Below the pieces are notes generated by a model, which was given only the letters and a program-made list of their open reading frames with translations, made no database searches and was not told the origin of the DNA. 64,000 bases of DNA from Bacteroidales bacterium M8 (GTDB taxonomy: Bacteria; Bacteroidota; Bacteroidia; Bacteroidales; Muribaculaceae). A program made the position numbers and the translations under genes. Each line of letters opens with the position of its first letter. Within the stretch, counting starts at the first letter, position 1. Below are positions 43,923 to 50,754 of the stretch, one piece after another. The stretch lies in NCBI GenBank assembly GCA_001689495.1, contig LUJS01000023.1:124001-188000 (forward strand). Direction: 5' to 3'.

Positions 43923-43990
43923 ATAACAATAGTTCGACGTGTACAGATATAACCCCCCGAGGGGGTAGATGGTTCACCCCGGGGTGGCAT

Positions 43991-44031
43991 AAAAAAACGC
44001 TTCCGGACACACCCTGAGGTGCCGGAAGCGT
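43991..44031 (-). terminator. Terminator of the rnf operon
   Basis: On the minus strand ACGCTTCCGG pairs with CCGGAAGCGT with an inner CACC/GGTG helix, followed by a T7 tract. It starts 28 bp past the rnfA stop. Confidence 0.88.
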
Positions 44032-44058
44032 CTGTATGGTGTGTCTCTTGGCGAGAGA

Positions 44059-44640
44059 TCAGCCGATCTTGATGCCCGAGAAGCCCATGAAGGCCATGGC
44101 CAGAAGGCCGGCGCAGATCAGGGCGATGGGCACTCCGCGCATTGCCTTGGGCACCGATGCCAGCTGCAGCTGCTCGCGGATGCCGGCAAAGATGCTGATG
44201 GCCATGGTGAAGCCGACGGCGATGGCCACGGCATATACCACTGACTCGCCGAGGTTGAAGCCCTTGCGGGTCACCTCGATGGCCACGCCGAGCACGGCAC
44301 AGTTGGTGGTGATGAGGGGCAGGAACACGCCCAGAGCGCTATAGAGCGAGGGGGCTATCTTCTTGAGTATGATCTCGAGCATCTGCACGAGGGCGGCGAT
44401 GACGAGGATGAAGACGATGGTCTGCATGAACCCGAGGCCGAAGGGCACGAGCACGAGTTCCTGAAGCAGCCATGCCACTGTCGTGGCCAGAGCCATCACG
44501 AAGGTGACGGCGGCACCCATGCCGACTGCCGAGGAGAGCTTGCGCGATACTCCGATGAAGGGGCAGATGCCGAGAAACTGGGCGAAGACGATGTTGTTGA
44601 CAAAGATCGCCGTGATGATGATGGAGATATATTCGAGCAT
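44059..44640 (-). CDS. rnfA: Electron transport complex subunit RnfA
   Basis: A 193-residue, six-helix membrane subunit of the ferredoxin:NAD+ oxidoreductase Rnf, which pumps Na+ or H+. The conserved FVNNIVFAQFLGICPFIGVS and FLPLITTNCAVLGVAI segments, each with a cysteine thought to hold an interface Fe-S cluster, are present. It starts 3 bp after rnfE and is last in the operon. NqrE is the close homologue in the Na+-NQR complex; adjacency to RnfD/G/E-type subunits favours Rnf. Confidence 0.93.
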   Translation of the reverse strand: MLEYISIIITAIFVNNIVFAQFLGICPFIGVSRKLSSAVGMGAAVTFVMALATTVAWLLQELVLVPFGLGFMQTIVFILVIAALVQMLEIILKKIAPSLYSALGVFLPLITTNCAVLGVAIEVTRKGFNLGESVVYAVAIAVGFTMAISIFAGIREQLQLASVPKAMRGVPIALICAGLLAMAFMGFSGIKIG

Positions 44641-44643
44641 GGC

Positions 44644-45231
44644 TTATTTTGTTCTGAGTTTGGTGAAGAGGGCGATGAGGAGGCCGAGGGTGATGAATGC
44701 GCCGGGGGCGAGCACGAACACCAGCGAGCCGTAAGACTCGGGATAGATCGTGGCACCGAAGATGGCGCCCGTGCCGAGCAGCTCGCGGCATGCGCCGAGG
44801 ATGGTGAGCGCCAGCGTGAAGCCCAGACCGATGCCGATACCGTCGAGCAGCGAGTCAAACACGCCGTTGCGCGAGGCAAAAGACTCGGCGCGGCCGAGCA
44901 GGATGCAGTTCACCACGATGAGGGGGATGAACAGGCCCAGCGTGGCATAGAGCGCGGGCAGGTATGCCTGCATGACCAGCTGGAGTATCGACACGAAGGT
45001 GGCGATGACCACGATGTATGCGGGGATGCGCACCTTGGCGGGCACGAGTTTCTTGATCATCGAGATCACGACGTTCGAGCAGATGAGCACGCCCATCGTG
45101 GCGAGGCCCATCGACATGCCGTTGACGGCGCTGCTCGTGGTGCCGAGGGTGGGACACATGCCCAGCATCAGCACGAAGGTGGGGTTTTCGGCTATGATGC
45201 CGTTATACAGGATTCTGAGTTTTGAGTTCAT
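44644..45231 (-). CDS. rnfE: Electron transport complex subunit RnfE
   Basis: A 195-residue membrane subunit homologous to RnfA/NqrD. LMLGMCPTLGTTSSAVNGMS and IPLIVVNCILLGRAESFASR carry the conserved cysteines. Six transmembrane helices. It lies 30 bp after rnfG and 3 bp before rnfA. The GRAESFA loop is typical of RnfE/NqrD. Confidence 0.93.
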   Translation of the reverse strand: MNSKLRILYNGIIAENPTFVLMLGMCPTLGTTSSAVNGMSMGLATMGVLICSNVVISMIKKLVPAKVRIPAYIVVIATFVSILQLVMQAYLPALYATLGLFIPLIVVNCILLGRAESFASRNGVFDSLLDGIGIGLGFTLALTILGACRELLGTGAIFGATIYPESYGSLVFVLAPGAFITLGLLIALFTKLRTK

Positions 45232-45261
45232 GGCTGTGTGGAGATGTCGGGTTACACGTGA

Positions 45262-45846
45262 TTATTTCTCCTCGGATTTGAGTTGGGCGAAAGCCACCGA
45301 CGCGCGGTTGAGGGCGTCGAGAAACGCGCGCGACGTGATGGTCGCTGCGGTGATGGCGTCGACTTGGCCGCCGTCCTTGCTGACGGTGAGCGCGCCCTCG
45401 GTGGGGTTGAGGCCGATTACGTTGCCCTTGCCCTCGGGTGCGAACCATGTGTCCATCTTGGCGCCAAGACCCGGGGTCTCGGCGTGCTCCATCACGGCAT
45501 AGCCGGTGATGTTGCCTGCGTTGTCAAAACCGTATATCAGCTTGATGTCGCCCGAGAAGCCCTTTGACGAGTAGCTCTCGACGGCAGCGCCGACAAGCTC
45601 GCCGCCCTTGCGTGCGGGGAACACCATGAGGGCGCGCTCCTCGCCGGCGGGAGTGATCTCGACGGCCTCGGCCACGGGATCGTTGTCAAACTCGGGTGTC
45701 ACGGCCTTGACGGCCTCGATCTGTTTGTCGAGGTTGGCCTTGGCGATGGGCTGCTCGGTGATGGTGAAGACCCACGAGAGCAGGCCGGCTGCGATTATGG
45801 TGATGATGCCCAGCGAGAGCACCATGTTGAGAAGTGACGACTTCAT
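45262..45846 (-). CDS. rnfG: Electron transport complex subunit RnfG (covalent FMN protein)
   Basis: A 194-residue subunit with one N-terminal membrane helix (about 9-30) and a periplasmic FMN-binding domain. The flavin-linking motif is DAITAATITSRAF; the usual S/T-G-A-T-x-T reads T-A-A-T-I-T, with Thr as the FMN-phosphate attachment residue. GYAVMEHAETPGLGAKMDTW is also conserved. Its start overlaps the rnfD stop by 4 bp. Confidence 0.92.
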   Translation of the reverse strand: MKSSLLNMVLSLGIITIIAAGLLSWVFTITEQPIAKANLDKQIEAVKAVTPEFDNDPVAEAVEITPAGEERALMVFPARKGGELVGAAVESYSSKGFSGDIKLIYGFDNAGNITGYAVMEHAETPGLGAKMDTWFAPEGKGNVIGLNPTEGALTVSKDGGQVDAITAATITSRAFLDALNRASVAFAQLKSEEK

Positions 45847-46799
45847 GCTGCAGCCCTCCTTTCTCCAAACTTACGGGGTTTCATATAGCGGTTGATGAGG
45901 GGTGTGACGCCGTTCATGATGAGTATGGCGAACGACATGCCTTCGGGATACGCGCCCCAGAGGCGGATGACGAGGGTGATGATGCCTATCATCACGCCAT
46001 AGAGTATCTGGCCCTTGTGGCTCATGGGCGAGGTGACATAGTCGGTGGCCATGAAGATGGCGCCGAGCATGAGGCCGCCCGAGAGGAGCTCGACACCCAC
46101 GGGTGCGCCTACGCAGAGCGAGAAGATGGCCACGGTGCCGATGATGCTGACGGGGATGTGCCATGTGATGACCTTCATGCACAGCAGGTAGATGAAGCCG
46201 ATGACGAGGGCGATGGCGCTGACCTCACCGAGCGAGCCGCCCATGTGGCCGATGGCGGTGTCTGCCAGACAGACGTCGGCGGGGGTGATGAGATTCTGCT
46301 TGAGCAGGCCCAGCACGGTGGCGCCGGTGGTGGCGTCGGTATAGGCCATGAGATTCTCGCCGGGCACGGGCCATGTGGTCATGGCAACCGGGAACGAGAG
46401 CAGCAGGAACACGCGGCCGACGAGCGCGGGGTTGAAGATGTTGCAGCCCAGACCGCCGAAGGCCATCTTGCCGATGCCGATGGCGACGACGCAGCCTATG
46501 AGCACCGTCCAGACGGGGAGGTTGGACGGCAGGTTGAGGGCCAGAAGAAGTCCGGTGAGTACTGCCGAGAGATTGCCTATCGAGGGCTGCTGTCCCAGCA
46601 TGTAACGGGAGATGAGATACTCGACGGCCACACATCCGATGATGGAGGTGGCGATGACAATGGCGGCGCCGAGGCCGAAGTAGTAGAGGGCCACCAGAAC
46701 TGCCGGGATCAGTGCGATGATGACGTGCATCATCAGTCGCGTCACCGTTGTGGAAGTCTGCGCGTGTGGCGACGGTGAAATGGTTATTAGATTATTCAT
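45843..46799 (-). CDS. rnfD: Electron transport complex subunit RnfD (covalent FMN membrane protein)
   Basis: A 318-residue membrane subunit. LITISPSPHAQTSTTVTRLM opens the family, PSIGNLSAVLTGLLLALNLP and GGLGCNIFNPALVGRVFLL are conserved, and TDATTGATVLG is the FMN-attachment motif. Length fits RnfD rather than the longer NqrB. It is the first gene of the operon: a -7 element lies 51 bp upstream and the next gene is divergent. The usual upstream partners rnfB and rnfC are absent here. Confidence 0.92.
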   Translation of the reverse strand: MNNLITISPSPHAQTSTTVTRLMMHVIIALIPAVLVALYYFGLGAAIVIATSIIGCVAVEYLISRYMLGQQPSIGNLSAVLTGLLLALNLPSNLPVWTVLIGCVVAIGIGKMAFGGLGCNIFNPALVGRVFLLLSFPVAMTTWPVPGENLMAYTDATTGATVLGLLKQNLITPADVCLADTAIGHMGGSLGEVSAIALVIGFIYLLCMKVITWHIPVSIIGTVAIFSLCVGAPVGVELLSGGLMLGAIFMATDYVTSPMSHKGQILYGVMIGIITLVIRLWGAYPEGMSFAILIMNGVTPLINRYMKPRKFGERRAAA

Positions 46800-46849
46800 T
46801 TACGTTGAAAAGGATGAACCGTGATGAATAGATGGTATAGATTTGGGTG

Positions 46850-46857
46850 CAAAATTA
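46850..46857 (-). promoter_or_regulatory. -7 element of rnfD operon
   Basis: TAATTTTG on the minus strand, 50 bp before the rnfD ATG. It shows that transcription can begin at rnfD itself; the -33 is not clear. Confidence 0.48.
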
Positions 46858-46972
46858 CAAAAAATTTCCACAAGACGTTAAAAAAAGCGTAGGAAAATAC
46901 CTCAATCAACCCGAAAATGGTGCGCCCCCCGCGACGGATGACGCGAAAACTGCAAAAATACCCGTGGCGGCG

Positions 46973-47003
46973 TTTGGGGTTAATGTATTTTTTCGTATCT
47001 TAG
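46973..47003 (+). promoter_or_regulatory. Promoter of the mannose-1-phosphate guanylyltransferase gene
   Basis: TTTG (46973-46976), 19-bp spacer, then TATCTTAG (46996-47003), one mismatch from TAnnTTTG. The leader is about 88 nt. Confidence 0.42.
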
Positions 47004-47097
47004 CGGTTCGAAAGACCCGCACCGGCACGGAGTCTCCGGCGCCCTGCGCGATTTCCGATATTATTAACCCACCTGACTGCATCCCCCCTGTCTCACT

Positions 47098-48177
47098 ATG
47101 GCCTCACACCGCTACTGTGTCATCATGTGCGGAGGAGTCGGCAGCCGTTTCTGGCCCTACTCCCGCGAAAATTGCCCCAAACAGTTCATAGACTTCCTCG
47201 GCACCGGACGTTCGCTGCTGCAGATGTCATACGACCGCATACTCCCCGTCGTGCCCAAGGAGAACATCGTGGTCGTGACCAATGCCCGCTACGAGGCCCT
47301 GATACGCGAGCAGCTGCCCGACGTCGATCCGGCCAACATCCTGCTCGAGCCCGCCCGGCGCAACACGGCGCCCTGCATAGCGTGGGCGGCATATCACATC
47401 CACGCCCTCGACCCCGAGGCGTCGATGATAGTGACCCCGAGCGACCATCTGATTACGGGCGAGGCCGTGTTCACCGACTGCGTGCTCCGCGGATTCGACT
47501 TTGTCGAGTCGCATGACGCCCTGCTCACGCTGGGCATCACCCCCACGCGCCCCGACACCGGATACGGCTACATACAGATAGGGCGCGAGGAGCAGCCGGG
47601 GATACTCAAGGTCAAGACCTTCACCGAGAAGCCCGACTTGGAGCTGGCCAAGGTCTTCCTGCAGACGGGCGAGTTCTTCTGGAACGCGGGCATCTTTCTG
47701 TGGCGCGCGTCGTCGATCATCGAGGCGCTCCACAGATACGACTCAGACCTCACGGCGCTGTTCGACAAGGGTGTCGAGGCGTTCGGCACCCCGGCCGAAA
47801 AAGAGTTCATCGTACACAACTTTGCCGCCTGTCCGGCCAACTCGATAGACTATGCCGTGATGGAGAAGGCCGACAACGTGTATGTCGAGTGCGTCAGCTT
47901 TGCGTGGAGCGACCTCGGCACATGGAGCGCGCTCTACGACAACTCGGTCAAGGACGAACACTCCAACGCCACGCGCGACGCGCGCGTCATAACATACGAA
48001 GCCGCCGGCAACATGATTGCCGTCCCGTCGGGCAAGCTCGTGGTGGCCCACGGCCTGAAGGACTATATCGTGGCAGACTCGGGCGACGTGCTGCTGATAT
48101 GTCCCATCAGCGACGAACAGCGCATCAGGCAAATGGTAAACGACGTCAGGATCTCTTATGGGGAGGAATATCTTTGA
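47098..48177 (+). CDS. manC: Mannose-1-phosphate guanylyltransferase
   Basis: A 359-residue nucleotidyltransferase that makes GDP-mannose from mannose-1-phosphate and GTP. The N-terminal nucleotide motif is CVIMCGGVGSRFWPYSRENC, with the variant -PKQF- following. EPARRNTAPCIAWAAYHI, IVTPSDHLI, FTEKPDLELA and WNAGIFLWRAS are the family's conserved blocks. It lacks the extra C-terminal isomerase domain of bifunctional ManC/AlgA enzymes. GDP-mannose feeds surface glycans and GDP-fucose. It is followed by an 8-bp repeat array before the ppGpp gene. Confidence 0.93.
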   Translation: MASHRYCVIMCGGVGSRFWPYSRENCPKQFIDFLGTGRSLLQMSYDRILPVVPKENIVVVTNARYEALIREQLPDVDPANILLEPARRNTAPCIAWAAYHIHALDPEASMIVTPSDHLITGEAVFTDCVLRGFDFVESHDALLTLGITPTRPDTGYGYIQIGREEQPGILKVKTFTEKPDLELAKVFLQTGEFFWNAGIFLWRASSIIEALHRYDSDLTALFDKGVEAFGTPAEKEFIVHNFAACPANSIDYAVMEKADNVYVECVSFAWSDLGTWSALYDNSVKDEHSNATRDARVITYEAAGNMIAVPSGKLVVAHGLKDYIVADSGDVLLICPISDEQRIRQMVNDVRISYGEEYL

Positions 48178-48200
48178 GATGACAGGACCGTAACCTGAAA

Positions 48201-48264
48201 TATAACCCTATGACCTCATAACCCTATAACCTCATAACCCTATAACCCCGTAACCCCATAACCT
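48201..48264. repeat. Eight tandem 8-bp units YATAACCY upstream of the ppGpp synthetase gene
   Basis: Units: TATAACCC, TATGACCT, CATAACCC, TATAACCT, CATAACCC, TATAACCC, CGTAACCC, CATAACCT. They are in opposite orientation to the array after the same gene. TAACCCCATAACCTTAT (48251-48267) occurs as its exact reverse complement at 50585-50601. Confidence 0.9.
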
Positions 48265-48296
48265 TATCCCCCCCCACACCTCGCACACAGCAACGC

Positions 48297-50564
48297 ATGG
48301 ATTCACAGCAATATAATCTCACCCCGGCTCAGGAGGAAGAGCTCGTCGAGGCCCGCTATCGCGAGCTGATAGACGGATATACATCAAGCAACCACCGCAA
48401 GAAGACGGACATCATCGAGCGTGCCTATCGTTTTGCAAAGGATGCGCATCAGGGCGTGCGCCGCCGTTCGGGCGAGCCGTACATACTCCACCCGATTGCC
48501 GTGGCGCGCATCGCGTCGGCCGAGATGGGGCTCGGCTCGACATCTATATGCGCGGCCCTGCTGCACGATGTCGTGGAGGACACGGAATATACGGTCGAGG
48601 ACATAGAACAGCATTTCGGCAAGAAGATAGCCGAGCTCGTGGCCGGACTCACCAAAATCTCGGGCGGCATCTTCGGCGACCGCGCCTCGGCACAGGCCGA
48701 GAACTTCCGCAAGCTCCTGCTCACCATGAGTCAGGACATCCGCGTGGTGCTGATCAAGATGGCCGACCGCCTGCACAACATGCGCACGCTGGGGTCGATG
48801 GCTCCGGCCAAGCAATACAAGATTGCGGGCGAGACACTATATATATATGCGCCGCTGGCCCACCGTCTGGGCCTGTTCGCCATCAAGACCGAGCTCGAGG
48901 ATCTGGCTTTCAAGTATGAGCACCCGGCCGAATACGAGCGCATCTCGGCCCTGCTCAAGAAGAGCGAGGCGGGCCGCGAGAAGGTCTACAGCAACTTTGC
49001 CGCCCCCATATTGCAGCGCCTCGACGCCATGGGGCTCAAGTACGAGGCAAAGGCGCGTGTCAAGAGCGTCTATTCGATATGGCGCAAGATGCAGACCAAG
49101 CAGATACCCTTCGAGGAGGTCTATGACCTCTATGCCATGCGCATCATATTCGACATGCCCGAGGGCGAGGACGACGGCGAGAAGGAGATGTGCTATCGCA
49201 TCTACTCGGCCCTGACCGACCTCTATCGCCCGCACCCCGAGCGCATACGCGACTGGATAGCCGTGCCCAAGGCCAACGGCTATCAGGCGCTGCACGTGAC
49301 GCTGATGGGGCCTGACGGCAACTGGATCGAGGTGCAGATACGCTCGCGCCGCATGGACGAGATTGCCGAGAAGGGATTTGCCGCCCACTGGAAATACAAG
49401 ATCGGGGGCGAGGCCGAGGAGGAGAGCGAGCTCACCGTGTGGCTGCGCACCATCAAGGATATTCTCGACGACCCCAACCCCAACGCCATAGACTTTCTGG
49501 ACACCCTCAAGCTCAACCTGTTCTCGAGCGAGATCGTGGTGTTCACCCCCACGGGCGACCTGCTGACCCTCCCCGCCGGGGCGACGGTGCTCGACGTGGC
49601 ATACACGCTGCACTCCGAGATAGGCAACCACTGCATAGCCGGCAAGGTCAACCACAAGCTGGTGCCCCTGTCGCAGAAGCTCAACTCGGGCGATCAGGTC
49701 GAGGTGCTGACCTCGCAGTCGCAGTCGCCCAAGCCCGAGTGGCTTGACTTCCTCTCGACCGCCAAGGCCAAGACCCGCCTGCGCAAGGAGCTGCGCCGCG
49801 AGCAGCAGCCGATGATAGAGGAGGGACGCAAGATATTCGACAAGTTTCTGGCCGACAACTCGATAACCCTCAATAACGACGTGATGACCAAGATTCTGGG
49901 CACATATCACGTCCAGTCGCGCGAGGAGCTATTCCTGCGTCTGGGGTCGGGCGAGGCTTCGATCGACGACTATCTCAACGTCAACACGTCGAGCTCGGCC
50001 AAGTCGCTCATCTCGCGCCTGTTCAAGCTGGGATTCGGCAGCGGCAAGTCGACCCGCGGCTCAAGGTCCAAGACCAAGGCCCTCGTGCCCGTCACCACTC
50101 CGGACAACATAAACCGCAAGGAGACATACATATTGCGCTACGACGATACGGGACGCAACTTCTGCCTGTCGGACTGCTGCCGCCCCATACCGGGCGACGA
50201 CGTGATGGGATTCATCACCGACTCGGGGCAGGTCGAGATACACTCGCTGACCTGCCCGCGCGCCCAAGTGCTCAAGGCCAGCTATGGCCCGAGGATTCTG
50301 GCCGTCAAGTGGGACAAGGTCAACGAGAAGTTCCTCGCCAGCGTCCGCATCGAGGGCATAGACCGCCACGGCATACTCTCCGAGCTGACCCGCGAGATCT
50401 CGACGGCGATGAACATCGACATACGCCGCCTCAACATCGAGGCGAGGGGCGAGGTCTTTACCTGCGACCTCGGCGTCAACGTGTCCGACACGCAGGATGT
50501 CGAGGCCCTCTGCCGCGCCGTGCTCAAGATAAAGGGCGTGCGCCGCGCCGACAGGGTGAAATGA
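48297..50564 (+). CDS. rsh: Bifunctional (p)ppGpp synthetase/hydrolase (RelA/SpoT homologue)
   Basis: A 755-residue RSH protein that makes and degrades the stringent-response alarmone. Domains in order: HD hydrolase (about 45-200) with CAALLHDVVEDTEYT retaining the HDxxED motif; synthetase (about 250-370) with WIAVPKANGYQALHVTLM; TGS (about 415-475, VVFTPTGDLLTLPAGATVLD); zinc-finger-like region with CLSDCCRPIPGDDVMGF; and ACT (about 680-755). Retention of the HD motif points to active hydrolase. The stop TGA is the first base triplet of an 8-bp repeat array. Confidence 0.95.
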   Translation: MDSQQYNLTPAQEEELVEARYRELIDGYTSSNHRKKTDIIERAYRFAKDAHQGVRRRSGEPYILHPIAVARIASAEMGLGSTSICAALLHDVVEDTEYTVEDIEQHFGKKIAELVAGLTKISGGIFGDRASAQAENFRKLLLTMSQDIRVVLIKMADRLHNMRTLGSMAPAKQYKIAGETLYIYAPLAHRLGLFAIKTELEDLAFKYEHPAEYERISALLKKSEAGREKVYSNFAAPILQRLDAMGLKYEAKARVKSVYSIWRKMQTKQIPFEEVYDLYAMRIIFDMPEGEDDGEKEMCYRIYSALTDLYRPHPERIRDWIAVPKANGYQALHVTLMGPDGNWIEVQIRSRRMDEIAEKGFAAHWKYKIGGEAEEESELTVWLRTIKDILDDPNPNAIDFLDTLKLNLFSSEIVVFTPTGDLLTLPAGATVLDVAYTLHSEIGNHCIAGKVNHKLVPLSQKLNSGDQVEVLTSQSQSPKPEWLDFLSTAKAKTRLRKELRREQQPMIEEGRKIFDKFLADNSITLNNDVMTKILGTYHVQSREELFLRLGSGEASIDDYLNVNTSSSAKSLISRLFKLGFGSGKSTRGSRSKTKALVPVTTPDNINRKETYILRYDDTGRNFCLSDCCRPIPGDDVMGFITDSGQVEIHSLTCPRAQVLKASYGPRILAVKWDKVNEKFLASVRIEGIDRHGILSELTREISTAMNIDIRRLNIEARGEVFTCDLGVNVSDTQDVEALCRAVLKIKGVRRADRVK

Positions 50565-50603
50565 GGTTATGGGGTTATGAGGTTATAAGGTTATGGGGTT
50601 ATG
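50562..50603 (+). repeat. 8-bp array TRRGGTTA starting at the rsh stop codon
   Basis: Units: TGAGGTTA (includes the stop TGA), TGGGGTTA, TGAGGTTA, TAAGGTTA, TGGGGTTA. The unit is the complement of the array upstream of rsh, so the gene is framed by inverted arrays. Confidence 0.9.
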
Positions 50604-50615
50604 TGCCGGTTACAT

Positions 50616-50659
50616 AATCTCCAATCTTGCGGCCTTCAATCTCCAATCTTTCGTCATTC
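50616..50659. repeat. Two tandem 22-bp units, third degenerate
   Basis: Unit 1 (50616-50637) and unit 2 (50638-50659) share AATCTCCAATCTT at their start; a third weaker copy begins at 50660 (CTCTCTAATCT). Located between the rsh array and the malic enzyme promoter. Confidence 0.75.
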
Positions 50660-50705
50660 CTCTCTAATCTCGCCCTTGATTTATGTTTTTTTCGTGAATA
50701 TTGCG

Positions 50706-50713
50706 TAACTTTG
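50706..50713 (+). promoter_or_regulatory. -7 element of maeB
   Basis: TAACTTTG, 41 bp before the maeB start. The -33 is weak. Spacing to the start gives a leader of about 35 nt. Confidence 0.52.
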
Positions 50714-50754
50714 CATATCGTCTGAAATAGAACCGAACTAATACTGAAATATAA

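Noticed and set aside
43952..43986. Two short GC palindromes (ACCCCC/GGGGGT and CACCCCGGGGTG) upstream of the exported protein gene
   Set aside because: Short and compositionally expected in GC-rich DNA; no link to a promoter or known operator could be shown.
44059..46799. Na+-NQR complex instead of Rnf
   Set aside because: The first subunit is RnfD length (318 residues) rather than NqrB, and nqrA and nqrF are absent, so Rnf is the better reading.
46847..47191. A 114-codon plus-strand frame before manC
   Set aside because: It runs through two promoters and overlaps the manC start; no recognisable protein.
48201..48264. Telomere-like or origin iteron repeat
   Set aside because: Although CCCTATAACC looks telomere-like, the chromosome is presumably circular, no replication gene is near, and an inverted copy frames rsh.
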